The notes: generated by a model not told the origin, from the letters alone. A stretch of DNA of 27,786 bases from F23-B02 sp963632825 (GCA_963632825.1 CAVGWF010000066.1:1-27786); one strand, 5' to 3'. Numbered from the stretch's first letter, positions 16,872 through 24,112 are shown. A program made the numbers and translations.

Positions 16872-16900
16872 TGGCAATATACGATATGTTGTGTTATAAT
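16872..16900 (+). promoter_or_regulatory. Possible promoter of nrdR
   Basis: A perfect TATAAT at 16895-16900 is preceded after 17 bases by TGGCAA (16872-16877), a poor -35. The start would be near 16907. No convincing NrdR box pair was found here. Confidence 0.55.
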
Positions 16901-16934
16901 CGCTTATCAGTAATATAACTTGGAGGATAATTAT

Positions 16935-17390
16935 ATGAAATGCCCGTTTTGCGGATTTCTTGAAAGTAAGGTCATAGACTCCCGTCCCGCCGAGGAGGGA
17001 ACGACCATACGCCGCCGCAGAGAATGTCTGGCCTGCCAGAAGCGCTTCACTACATATGAGACGATAGAGCATCTGCCTCTGGTCGTCGTAAAGCGCGACG
17101 GATCCCGCCAGCAGTTTGACAGGGTCAAGCTCATAAACGGTATGGTGCGCGCCTGTGAAAAGCGTCCCGTAACGCTCTCTCAGCTCGAAAAGATAGCCGA
17201 TGAGATAGAGCAGGAGCTCCAGAGCTCGCTTGAGCGCGAGATCAGCACGGTTGACATCGGCGAAATGGTGATGAAGCGCATAAAGGCGGTCGACGAGGTC
17301 GCATATGTCCGCTTTGCCTCCGTTTACCGCAGCTTTAAGGATATAAACACGTTTATGGATGAGCTCACAAAGCTTTTGAGCGATAAGTGA
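16935..17390 (+). CDS. nrdR: Transcriptional repressor NrdR
   Basis: Nucleotide-sensing repressor of ribonucleotide reductase genes. The 151-residue protein has the N-terminal zinc ribbon with Cys3, Cys6, Cys31 and Cys34 (CPFC and CLAC), the SRPAEEGTTIRRRREC DNA-binding part, and the ATP-cone domain (VVKRDGSRQQFDRVKLINGMVRA onward). ATG 16935 is set by GGAGG at 16922-16926; a TTG five codons upstream falls on that ribosome site. Its stop ends at 17390 and the opposing DUF4363 gene ends at 17391, with no terminator between. No nrd genes are in the window. Confidence 0.96.
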   Translation: MKCPFCGFLESKVIDSRPAEEGTTIRRRRECLACQKRFTTYETIEHLPLVVVKRDGSRQQFDRVKLINGMVRACEKRPVTLSQLEKIADEIEQELQSSLEREISTVDIGEMVMKRIKAVDEVAYVRFASVYRSFKDINTFMDELTKLLSDK

Positions 17391-17771
17391 TCAGAAAATA
17401 CTTCCTATGCTTATCTGCTCCATGGTCATGAGTGAACTGAGCGTTTCCCTCAAAAGCCCGTAGGAGCCTGCCGCAGAGCCGGCATCCTCGGCGTAAATGT
17501 CGGCTTTGAGCTGAAAAAACGCCTCGGTCGTCGAATTTATCTCACTGTGGCGTATAAATATATGCGTGTAGCCGTCAAGCGAAAGCCAGTGCTCGGCGGC
17601 AGCGTCTATCTGCCGCCTGGCACTGACAAAGTCGCCGGCAAGGGCACTTCCGTAAGCCTCAGTCACCTCATCCGTCAGCGAGAGTACCATCCGTTCGGTT
17701 ATTCGGATATTTATCAGAACTCCGGTAAACAGCAAAACGAGCAGCACTCCGGCAGCTATCTCCTTTTTCAT
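17391..17771 (-). CDS. DUF4363 family membrane-anchored protein
   Basis: A 126-residue protein with one N-terminal membrane helix (about residues 6-24, IAAGVLLVLLFTGVLINI) followed by a helical extracytoplasmic domain (LTDEVTEAYGSALAGDFVSA, then AAEHWLSLDGYTHIFIRHSE). This pattern fits DUF4363, a family of unknown function that is usually encoded next to DUF421, as here. The start at 17771 is supported by GGAGGG placed inside the end of the DUF421 gene, whose stop is 1 base upstream; upstream in-frame ATGs would lie within DUF421. It ends base-to-base against nrdR. Confidence 0.75.
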   Translation of the reverse strand: MKKEIAAGVLLVLLFTGVLINIRITERMVLSLTDEVTEAYGSALAGDFVSARRQIDAAAEHWLSLDGYTHIFIRHSEINSTTEAFFQLKADIYAEDAGSAAGSYGLLRETLSSLMTMEQISIGSIF

Positions 17772-17772
17772 G

Positions 17773-18429
17773 TTATCCCTCCATCGTCTGGCAGAAAACG
17801 CTTCCGCTGTCGGACAGCGTGAGAATGTACACATCCTCCGCGCCGGATATGTTCCGGCGTTTCAGCTCGTTGACGAGCCAACGCCTGTCCCGCCCGAGCA
17901 GACGGAGATTGTTGTCAAGTATTCTGCCGTCGTTTATAATGATGTGCGCATAGCTCTCGTCCTGAGCCGCGGTGCCGGTCTGACGGTCGTTTTTGAGTAT
18001 GATGCTGAGCTGACCGTTTGTTTCAAGCACCGCATAGGCTATCGGGCTCGCGTCGCTTTGCCCCTGAGCGCGCAGCTCCTGCATGAGCTCGTCGAGTGTG
18101 AAGCGGTTGCGCTGCATTTTTTTGCGGTCTATCTTACCGTTTTTTATTATTATTTCGGGTTTTCCGTAGATGAATTTGCGGAGCCTTATGCATTTCATAT
18201 TAAGCCCTGCGATTATTATCTCAAGGCAGAACATGATAACTATCGGCACAAGCCCGTTTAAAAGCGGTATGCCGATATCCTGCAGCGGCGTTGCGGCAAG
18301 ATCCGCAATGAGAGCCGCGACTATGAACTCGGAGATCTCAAGCTCTCCGAGCTGACGCTTGCCCATCAGCCGCATCGAAACGAGTATCGCAAAATAGAGT
18401 ATTACGGTGCGGATAAATATAATTGCCAA
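17773..18429 (-). CDS. DUF421 (YetF-like) membrane protein
   Basis: A 218-residue protein with about three membrane helices in the first 80 residues and a soluble two-part C-terminal domain. Seen: AIIFIRTVILYFAILVSMRLMGKRQLGELEISEFIVA, which includes the family MGKRQxGEL motif; PLQDIGIPLLNGLVPI; KPEIIIKNGKI; and RFTLDELMQELRAQG. The family role is not settled; members are linked to spore germination and envelope functions. I choose the TTG start at 18429 because GGAGG (18438-18442) is 8 bases upstream and the protein then begins like relatives (M-x-I-I-F-I-R-T). The ATG at 18462 would place that ribosome site inside the coding region. It is divergent from the nagB-like gene with a 65-base spacer. 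Confidence 0.85.
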   Translation of the reverse strand: MAIIFIRTVILYFAILVSMRLMGKRQLGELEISEFIVAALIADLAATPLQDIGIPLLNGLVPIVIMFCLEIIIAGLNMKCIRLRKFIYGKPEIIIKNGKIDRKKMQRNRFTLDELMQELRAQGQSDASPIAYAVLETNGQLSIILKNDRQTGTAAQDESYAHIIINDGRILDNNLRLLGRDRRWLVNELKRRNISGAEDVYILTLSDSGSVFCQTMEG

Positions 18430-18494
18430 ACATATCGCCTCCGCTTGTATTTTTACCTGCATGGGCGCAAATTATCAGGAAAGGATGAATAACG

Positions 18495-19184
18495 ATGAAG
18501 ATCATTGTTGACAGCCGCGAAAAAATAAGCGCATTGGCCGCCTCTATGATAGCAGAGCACGCCGAAAAGGTTCCCGGCTGCGCGATGGCGTTTGCCTCCG
18601 GGCGAACCACAAAATATGTTTACGATGCCTTGGTCAAGCTCAACTGCAAAGCGCTGAGCGGGTGCAAGGCGTTTACCGTATGCGATTATGTCGGACTCGA
18701 CGCGGGAGATGAGCGCTCGTGCGCATTCCGTCTCAACGAGGAGCTGTATTCAAAAGTCGGCATTACGGAGGTATATACGCCCACGCCGGAAAACGCCGCC
18801 GAGTTTGACGCTCAGATAGAGCAGTGCGGCGGCATAGAGCTTGTCGTGCTCGGTATAGGAACGAACGGACACATAGGCTTTAACGAGCCTGCAACGCCGT
18901 ATGATTCCTACACGCACATCGTTAAGCTCACGGACAGGACGAAGGCGAGAAAAGCCGAGCGCTTCGGCGGTGAGGGAAATGTTCCCGATAGCGCCGTGAC
19001 TATGGGACTCAAGACCATATGTGAATCGAAAAATGTGATACTTGCCGCCTTCGGCAAGGAAAAGACCGAGATCATCCACGAGCTTGTCTACGGCAAGACC
19101 TCGACCTATGTACCTGCTGCCATGCTTCAGATGCATATGAATGTGACGCTTCTGCTTGACAGCGACGCTGCGGCAAAGCTTTAA
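18495..19184 (+). CDS. Glucosamine-6-phosphate deaminase family protein, altered active site
   Basis: NagB converts glucosamine-6-phosphate to fructose-6-phosphate and ammonia. The 229-residue protein aligns over its full length, with GIGTNGHIGFNEP (His126, Glu131) strongly conserved. Two sites differ from E. coli NagB by my reading. The FNMDEYVGL motif with base Asp72 is FTVCDYVGL here, so Cys63 takes the aspartate position. The phosphate loop PTGGTP is ASGRTT. Asn124 replaces Asp141, which is common in Gram-positive homologues. It is the first gene of a unit with glmM and a GlmU-like gene (16-base and 1-base gaps), so an amino-sugar phosphate substrate is likely, but the classical deaminase reaction is not assured. 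A clear GGAAAGGATG precedes the start. Confidence 0.75.
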   Translation: MKIIVDSREKISALAASMIAEHAEKVPGCAMAFASGRTTKYVYDALVKLNCKALSGCKAFTVCDYVGLDAGDERSCAFRLNEELYSKVGITEVYTPTPENAAEFDAQIEQCGGIELVVLGIGTNGHIGFNEPATPYDSYTHIVKLTDRTKARKAERFGGEGNVPDSAVTMGLKTICESKNVILAAFGKEKTEIIHELVYGKTSTYVPAAMLQMHMNVTLLLDSDAAAKL

Positions 19185-19200
19185 GCCAAAGGAGAGAACA

Positions 19201-20565
19201 ATGGGTAAATATTTCGGAACTGACGGATTTCGCGGTGAGGCAAATGTCGGTCTGACCGTTATGCACGCCTTTGAGATAGGCAGGTACCTCGGCTGGTACT
19301 ACGGCAGGGACAAGAAGGCGAGAGTCGTTATCGGAAAGGACACACGCCGCTCAAGCTACATGCTGGAGTCCGCCCTGTGCGCGGGACTCACCGCGTCCGG
19401 CGCGGATGCATATCTTCTCCATGTAACGACAACGCCGAGCGTATCATATGTTGCGCGTGCGGATGACTTCGACTGCGGCATAATGATCTCTGCAAGCCAT
19501 AACCCTTACTATGATAACGGTATTAAGCTCATAAACGGCAAGGGTGAAAAAATGGGCGATGAGGTTCTTGACGCGATCGAGGAGTATATAGACAGGGCAG
19601 CCGCCGGTGAAAAGGATGCTCTCCCTTATGCAACGGGCGAGAAGATCGGCAGAACGGTCGACTATTCCGCCGGCAGAAACCGCTATATCGGCTTTCTCAT
19701 CTCTCTTGCAACGCGTTCGTACAAGGGAAAAAAGGTTGGTCTTGACTGCGCAAACGGCTCGACATGGATGATGGCAAAGAGCGTTTTCGATGCGCTTGGA
19801 GCGGATACATATGTCATATCCAATAACCCCGACGGCATCAATATCAATGTAAACTGCGGCTCTACCCATATAGAGCAGATGCAGAAATTCGTTTTGGATA
19901 ACAAACTCGATGTCGGCTTTGCATTCGACGGCGATGCCGACCGCTGCCTTGCCGTGGATGAGAAGGGCGGCATAATAACCGGTGACCATATTCTGTATGT
20001 CTGCGGCAAGTATATGCGCGACAGCGGCATAATGGGAGAAAAGAAGATAGTCACCACCGTCATGAGCAACATGGGACTATACAAGGCACTCGATGCCATC
20101 GGCATCGGTTATGAAAAAACGGCGGTCGGCGACAAATATGTCGCGGAAAACATGCGCGCAAACGGCTATATCCTCGGCGGCGAGCAGTCCGGACATATCA
20201 TTTTCGGACGCCTTGCCAACTCCGGCGACGGCATACTCACTGCCATAAAGATAATGGAGGCCATGTGCGAGAGCAAGCAGCCGCTTTCTGCCCTTGCGGC
20301 ACCGGTGGTCATGTATCCGCAGCTTCTTAAAAATGTCGTCGTCACCGATAAGGACGAAACTCTCGAGTGCGCCGAGGTAAAGAAAGCGGTTTCCGAAATG
20401 GAGCAGCAGCTCGGCGACGAGGGACGCATACTGCTCCGTAAGAGCGGCACCGAGCCTGTCCTGCGCGTTATGGCAGAGGCGAAAAGCGACGAAATGTGCG
20501 AAAGGTGCGTTGACTATATAATAGATGCCATGCGTAAAAGCGGCAGACTTATCAGGGTGAAATGA
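19201..20565 (+). CDS. glmM: Phosphoglucosamine mutase
   Basis: Interconverts glucosamine-6-phosphate and glucosamine-1-phosphate on the route to UDP-GlcNAc. The 454-residue protein starts GKYFGTDGFRGEAN, carries the phosphoserine loop ISASHNP (Ser99), the magnesium loop FDGDADR (243-248), the sugar-binding GGEQSGHIIF and the phosphate-binding RKSGTEPVLRVMAE, in normal order and spacing. The ATG at 19201 has AAAGGAGAG upstream; an in-frame start at 19156 would lie inside the nagB-like gene. The next gene starts after 1 base. GlmM is favoured over general phosphomannomutase by FGTDGxRG and the VMSNMGL segment. Confidence 0.93.
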   Translation: MGKYFGTDGFRGEANVGLTVMHAFEIGRYLGWYYGRDKKARVVIGKDTRRSSYMLESALCAGLTASGADAYLLHVTTTPSVSYVARADDFDCGIMISASHNPYYDNGIKLINGKGEKMGDEVLDAIEEYIDRAAAGEKDALPYATGEKIGRTVDYSAGRNRYIGFLISLATRSYKGKKVGLDCANGSTWMMAKSVFDALGADTYVISNNPDGININVNCGSTHIEQMQKFVLDNKLDVGFAFDGDADRCLAVDEKGGIITGDHILYVCGKYMRDSGIMGEKKIVTTVMSNMGLYKALDAIGIGYEKTAVGDKYVAENMRANGYILGGEQSGHIIFGRLANSGDGILTAIKIMEAMCESKQPLSALAAPVVMYPQLLKNVVVTDKDETLECAEVKKAVSEMEQQLGDEGRILLRKSGTEPVLRVMAEAKSDEMCERCVDYIIDAMRKSGRLIRVK

Positions 20566-20566
20566 A

Positions 20567-21226
20567 ATGTACACAATAAACGACCTGCTCGATCTGAGCA
20601 AGACCATAGCAGCGGACCTGTTCAAGGATAAGACCTATCCATGGGAGGTGCTTGCGGATATAAGCGACTTTATAATAAAGCTCGGAAGCACTCTGCCGGA
20701 GGATGAGTATGAAAAGCGCAGCGAAAACGTCTGGATCGCGCGCGATGCAAGGGTTTTCCCCTCGGCGTATATCGGTTCCCCCTGCATCATAGACCACGGT
20801 GCGGAGGTGCGCCACTGCGCGTTTATCCGCTCCGCTGCGATAGTCGGTAAAAATGCCGTCGTCGGCAACTCCACTGAGCTGAAAAATGTCGTTTTGTTTG
20901 ACGGAGTACAGACTCCGCACTATAACTATGTCGGCGACTCGATACTTGGGTACAAGGCGCATATGGGCGCAGGTTCCATAACCTCAAATGTCAAGAGCGA
21001 TAAAACGCTCGTCGTCATAAAAAACGGTGATGAGCTCATTCCTACCGGACGAAAAAAGGTCGGAGCGATACTCGGTGACAATGTCGAGATCGGCTGCAAC
21101 AGCGTACTCAACCCCGGCACCGTTCTCGGACGCAGAGCGAGCGTATACCCGACCTCATGTGTGCGCGGAGTAGTACCTGAGGACGGTATATATAAGAGCA
21201 AGGATGATATTGTCATAAGGAAATGA
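20567..21226 (+). CDS. Stand-alone GlmU C-terminal-like acetyltransferase (left-handed beta helix)
   Basis: The 219 residues have a helical N-terminus (about 1-55) and hexapeptide repeats of a left-handed beta helix (from about 56). No nucleotidyltransferase domain is present. Residues equal to the E. coli GlmU acetyltransferase site are visible: Arg88 (R333), Lys106 (K351), His118 (catalytic H363, in PHYNYVGDS), Tyr121 (Y366), and Asn141 in GAGSITSN (N386). This suggests acetylation of glucosamine-1-phosphate, which fits its place 1 base after glmM. UDP-GlcNAc synthesis would then need a separate uridylyltransferase. Similar short proteins are sometimes annotated as UDP-GlcNAc pyrophosphorylase; that name is not supported by the domains here. 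The unit ends at a strong terminator. Confidence 0.8.
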   Translation: MYTINDLLDLSKTIAADLFKDKTYPWEVLADISDFIIKLGSTLPEDEYEKRSENVWIARDARVFPSAYIGSPCIIDHGAEVRHCAFIRSAAIVGKNAVVGNSTELKNVVLFDGVQTPHYNYVGDSILGYKAHMGAGSITSNVKSDKTLVVIKNGDELIPTGRKKVGAILGDNVEIGCNSVLNPGTVLGRRASVYPTSCVRGVVPEDGIYKSKDDIVIRK

Positions 21227-21227
21227 G

Positions 21228-21251
21228 AAAAACCCGCCGCGGCGGGTTTTT
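21228..21251. terminator. Bidirectional terminator, perfect 24-bp palindrome
   Basis: AAAAACCCGCCG and CGGCGGGTTTTT form a perfect dyad with T5 on both strands, placed between convergent genes. It can stop the glmM unit and, on the other strand, the Cys-rich protein gene from the right. Confidence 0.93.
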
Positions 21252-21255
21252 CAAA

Positions 21256-22044
21256 TTATACGAGATCTCTGTATTCCTCGCAGTCCTGCGCATTGTCGGG
21301 CGGGAAAAATTCCTCGACAGGGAAGCGGATGCGTCCAAACATTGTGCAGGGATCATCCTCGGATGAGCCGACGCATTCCTTGTCGGGCAGACAGTAATCG
21401 TAAGCGGGGATAAGAAGCTGCGTTGAGCGCTCGAGGCGTATTATCGAAAACTGTCCCAGCGTTACATATACATGGCGCACACCTCCCGTGACGGAGATAT
21501 CCTCGCCGAACGAATCGAGTATCGCCTGCGGAATATCGCGCTGGTCAATGCCCGGATCGGGAAGCGCGGCTTCGGCAAGCGACATATGCAGCGCGATGGG
21601 ATCCACCGCGTCTACTACGGCATATGGCATGCTGTCAGCCACGCCCGGTATGCAGCAGTCGCCGGAGGAATAGCTCCTGACTCTGCCCTCTGATCCAAAG
21701 AGCATAACGCGCTTATCGAACACCGCAAGACCCGTAAAGCTCTGGTTTGCCGGGAATGTTTCACCGCTTATCTTATAAAAGTAGGTCACATCCACCGTGT
21801 AGTAGCCACGGTTTAAGCATATATCGCTTACAGTGACCTCGCAGTGCAGAAGCTGTGCGCATTTGGGACGCACGCTGAACGCGCTCTCTATGTACGGAAG
21901 AGAGCTCACGGTGGGGTACACCCGCAGATCCTCAACGCAATCCTTGTCGCGGCAGGAATCCATTATCTTTCTTGTACTGATGCAAACGGCCTCTTTGATG
22001 CAGTCATTATCGCTGACCGGACCGGGCACGACCCTGTCTGCCAT
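21256..22044 (-). CDS. Cysteine-rich conserved-type protein of unknown function
   Basis: A 262-residue protein with 13 cysteines and no signal peptide or membrane helix. Its N-terminal part has a striking cluster: NDCIKEAVCISTRKIMDSCR then DKDCVEDLRVY, followed by KCAQLLHCEV, and a beta-rich middle (RGYYTVDVTYFYKISGETF, GLAVFDKRVMLFGSEG). A CC pair (DCCIPG) sits near the middle and five more cysteines near the C-terminus. I do not recognise a named family; I have an impression of similar hypothetical proteins in Clostridia. ATG 22044 is chosen for GGGAGG 7 bases upstream. It stands alone with its own promoter and shares a terminator with the glmM unit. A spore or envelope role is a guess only. 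Confidence 0.75.
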   Translation of the reverse strand: MADRVVPGPVSDNDCIKEAVCISTRKIMDSCRDKDCVEDLRVYPTVSSLPYIESAFSVRPKCAQLLHCEVTVSDICLNRGYYTVDVTYFYKISGETFPANQSFTGLAVFDKRVMLFGSEGRVRSYSSGDCCIPGVADSMPYAVVDAVDPIALHMSLAEAALPDPGIDQRDIPQAILDSFGEDISVTGGVRHVYVTLGQFSIIRLERSTQLLIPAYDYCLPDKECVGSSEDDPCTMFGRIRFPVEEFFPPDNAQDCEEYRDLV

Positions 22045-22086
22045 AAATATACCTCCCATAACGAGATTGAAGAAAAACTTCAGTAC

Positions 22087-22115
22087 AGTCTATGCCGAGG
22101 ACATAAAAATGTGAA
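22087..22115 (-). promoter_or_regulatory. Promoter of the Cys-rich protein gene (sigma-A or sigma-E like)
   Basis: On the minus strand TTCACA (22110-22115) and TAGACT (22087-22092) are 17 bases apart. The same bases read TCACATT, 13 bases, CATAGACT, close to the sporulation sigma-E pattern with one mismatch in each box. Sequence alone does not decide between the two. Confidence 0.5.
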
Positions 22116-22124
22116 GATAATTGG

Positions 22125-22154
22125 ATTTACAAAAATAAAAGTATGTATTATTAT
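22125..22154 (+). promoter_or_regulatory. Possible promoter of the small membrane protein-DUF4364 unit
   Basis: TTTACA (22125-22130) and TATTAT (22149-22154) are 18 bases apart in an A/T-rich spacer. A second TATTAT overlaps at 22146-22151. Confidence 0.5.
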
Positions 22155-22181
22155 ATGTAGAGTGAGAAAGGAGACGGTGAA

Positions 22182-22367
22182 ATGGACAGACGAATTTTGC
22201 TGATACTTATAGCCGCGGAGGTGCTCATACTCTTTGCAATGCTCCTTGCAGACTTCGGCGTTATATCCACAGGCTCACCGCCGCTGTCTCCCAAGGGCAT
22301 CATATCGCATATAACTGCTGTCGTTGTTCTTGTCATGTGTATAAGGGCTTATAAAAGGAGCGAGTGA
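22182..22367 (+). CDS. Small two-helix membrane protein, unknown
   Basis: A 61-residue protein with two hydrophobic segments (about 5-25, ILLILIAAEVLILFAMLL, and 40-55, ISHITAVVVLVMCIRAY) joined by a Gly/Ser/Pro loop, with basic residues at both ends, so both termini are probably cytoplasmic. AAAGGAG lies 10 bases upstream. It is immediately followed by the DUF4364 gene (5-base gap to the preferred ATG) and so is likely cotranscribed. I do not recognise a family. Confidence 0.7.
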   Translation: MDRRILLILIAAEVLILFAMLLADFGVISTGSPPLSPKGIISHITAVVVLVMCIRAYKRSE

Positions 22368-22372
22368 TATTA

Positions 22373-22897
22373 ATGGAGAGACTGGGATTTATCCATGAAA
22401 AGCTTGATATCAAGATCCTTATACTTTTTATACTGCGCCGTCTCCCGGGCATGACTGCGCCCATCGACCTTCAGGATTTTGCACAGCAGTGTGATGAGGG
22501 CTTCGGCTACTTTGAGTATACCGACTGCCTTGCCGAGCTCACGGAAAGCGGGCTTGTAAACGAGGATGAAAACGGGCTGAGCATCAGCAGGCGCGGCGCG
22601 AATGCCGTTGATGCCGTGGAAAGCAGTCTGCCGTATTCCGTCCGCAAGAGAGCGGAAAAGATAATCGCGCCCGAGGCTGAGCGCCGCCGCAGGCTTGAAA
22701 TGATAACCGCACAGCACAGAATGCGCGAGAGCGGGTGCTTTGTGACGCTTGCCATGTCCGACGGTAAGGGAGAGATAATAAGACTCAATATCCTCTCCTC
22801 CGGCGAGGAGCAGGCGCTTAGAATAGAAGAAAACTTCCGCGACAGAGCGGAGAGCATATACTGCAAAATAATAGAGCTTCTCGATAAGCGCGACTGA
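22373..22897 (+). CDS. DUF4364 family protein, winged-helix type
   Basis: A 174-residue protein. The N-terminal half looks like a winged helix (HEKLDIKILILFILRRLPG, then DLQDFAQQCDEGFGYFEYTDCLAELTESGLV), which matches DUF4364; the C-terminal half is a second domain (IIRLNILSSGEEQALRIEENFR). The function is unknown, and a regulatory or DNA-binding role is likely only by fold. The start is uncertain: ATG 22373 gives the usual family beginning (MERLGFIHEKLDIK), with AAAAGGAG 12 bases away; GTG 22364 overlaps the previous stop but sits only 3 bases from that ribosome site. A strong hairpin terminator follows. Confidence 0.8.
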   Translation: MERLGFIHEKLDIKILILFILRRLPGMTAPIDLQDFAQQCDEGFGYFEYTDCLAELTESGLVNEDENGLSISRRGANAVDAVESSLPYSVRKRAEKIIAPEAERRRRLEMITAQHRMRESGCFVTLAMSDGKGEIIRLNILSSGEEQALRIEENFRDRAESIYCKIIELLDKRD

Positions 22898-22900
22898 GGG

Positions 22901-22943
22901 AAAAGCCGACAGACGGGAGAGAGATATCTCCCGTCAGCTTTTT
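22901..22943 (+). terminator. Rho-independent terminator after DUF4364
   Basis: GACGGGAGA (22912-22920) and TCTCCCGTC (22927-22935) form a 9-bp stem with a GAGATA loop, extended by AAAAGC/GCTTTT, and followed by T5. It lies 40 bases before asnA. Confidence 0.9.
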
Positions 22944-22982
22944 GTTATATATATTTTACAGATAAACCACAGGAGGAACACA

Positions 22983-23996
22983 ATGGAAATCAAAATTCCG
23001 GACGGATACAAAAGTATCCTCAGCGTTTACGACACTCAGAAGGCGATAAGCCTTTTGAAGCGGCTGTTCGAGGACAGACTTGCCGCGCTTTTGAATCTCT
23101 ACCGCGTATCGGCGCCACTGTTCGTTGACTCTAATTCCGGACTTAACGATAATCTCAACGGCTACGAGCGCCCCGTATCTTTCGATATTCTTCGCTCGGA
23201 GACCACTGCTCAGGTTGTGCAGTCGCTTGCAAAGTGGAAACGACTTGCGCTCAAGCGCTATAACTTTTTCCCGGGCAAGGGACTTTATACGGATATGGAC
23301 GCAATCCGCCGCGATGAGGATGAGCTTGACAATCTGCACTCCGTGTATGTTGACCAGTGGGACTGGGAGAAAGTCATTCTTTCGGAAAACCGTAATATAG
23401 ATTATCTAAAGCTCACCGTTATGGACATAGTAAAGGCTCTGTGCGACACGCAGGACACCATGCAGGCGATATACCCACAGCTGAAGTGCCTGCCGAAGCT
23501 TGAGAGAAATGTCAGCTTCGTCACCGCTCAGGAGCTTGAGGACATGTATCCCGATATGACCGCAAAGCAGCGTGAAAATGCGTTCACGCGTGAGCACAAA
23601 ACGGTGTTTATCATCGGTATCGGCGGTGCGCTCAGATCCGGAAAGCCGCACGACGGCAGAGCCCCCGACTATGACGACTGGTCTCTCAACGGCGATATTC
23701 TGTTCTGGTGCGATTGGCTCGACTGCGCCATTGAGATATCCTCCATGGGCATCCGTGTCGATCCCGAATCGCTTGACAGGCAGCTCAGGCTTGCCGGCTG
23801 CGACGACAGGAGACAGCTTCCGTACCACAAAATGCTTTTGAACGGCGAGCTGCCTCTGACAATCGGCGGCGGTATCGGTCAGTCGCGCGTGTCCATGCTC
23901 CTGCTTGGCAAGGCCCATATAGGCGAGGTGCAGGTATCCATCTGGGATAAGCACACAGAGGATGTGTGCGCCGAGAAGGGAGTCATGCTGCTGTAA
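22983..23996 (+). CDS. asnA: Aspartate--ammonia ligase (AsnA)
   Basis: Makes asparagine from aspartate and ammonia using ATP. The 337 residues match the normal AsnA length and fold, related to class II aminoacyl-tRNA synthetases. Seen: APLFVDSNSGLNDNLNGYERPVSF, the class II-like ETTAQVVQSLAKWKR, GLYTDMDAIRRDED, VYVDQWDWEKVI, GIGGALRSGKPHDGRAPDYDDW, IEISSMGIRVD and the C-terminal LPLTIGGGIGQSRVSMLLLG. AGGAGG lies upstream. A terminator precedes it, but no clear promoter is visible in the 40-base gap. The uppP gene follows after 116 bases. Confidence 0.96.
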   Translation: MEIKIPDGYKSILSVYDTQKAISLLKRLFEDRLAALLNLYRVSAPLFVDSNSGLNDNLNGYERPVSFDILRSETTAQVVQSLAKWKRLALKRYNFFPGKGLYTDMDAIRRDEDELDNLHSVYVDQWDWEKVILSENRNIDYLKLTVMDIVKALCDTQDTMQAIYPQLKCLPKLERNVSFVTAQELEDMYPDMTAKQRENAFTREHKTVFIIGIGGALRSGKPHDGRAPDYDDWSLNGDILFWCDWLDCAIEISSMGIRVDPESLDRQLRLAGCDDRRQLPYHKMLLNGELPLTIGGGIGQSRVSMLLLGKAHIGEVQVSIWDKHTEDVCAEKGVMLL

Positions 23997-24039
23997 GGCG
24001 GTGCATAAGTATAAGGGAATTCGTTTTTGAGCGGATCTG

Positions 24040-24097
24040 AGCGCCGAAAAGGGGGCGCTGACAGGCGGCTGAGATTTGATTCCCGTCAGCTTAAGCT
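24040..24097 (+). other. Structured leader upstream of uppP
   Basis: The 116-base gap before uppP holds alternative pairings: AGCGCC (24040-24045) with GGCGCT (24054-24059), or GCTGAC (24057-24062) with GTCAGC (24085-24090), which share bases 24057-24059. The palindrome AGCTTAAGCT (24088-24097) follows. No T-tract follows, so it is not a plain terminator. A possible weak promoter (TTGATT at 24077) overlaps it. Confidence 0.4.
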
Positions 24098-24112
24098 TGT
24101 ATAGGTGTTTTT

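Noticed and set aside
16872..16920. Possible NrdR box upstream of nrdR (ATATGTTGTGT-like half).
   Set aside because: Only one weak half-site is visible; the expected pair of palindromic boxes is missing.
24051..24090. GGGGGCGC followed by GGCTGAGA upstream of uppP resembles the first half of a TPP riboswitch (thi box).
   Set aside because: The conserved second half (the ACCTGAT...CCAGCGTAGGGA portion) is absent and uppP is not a thiamine gene.
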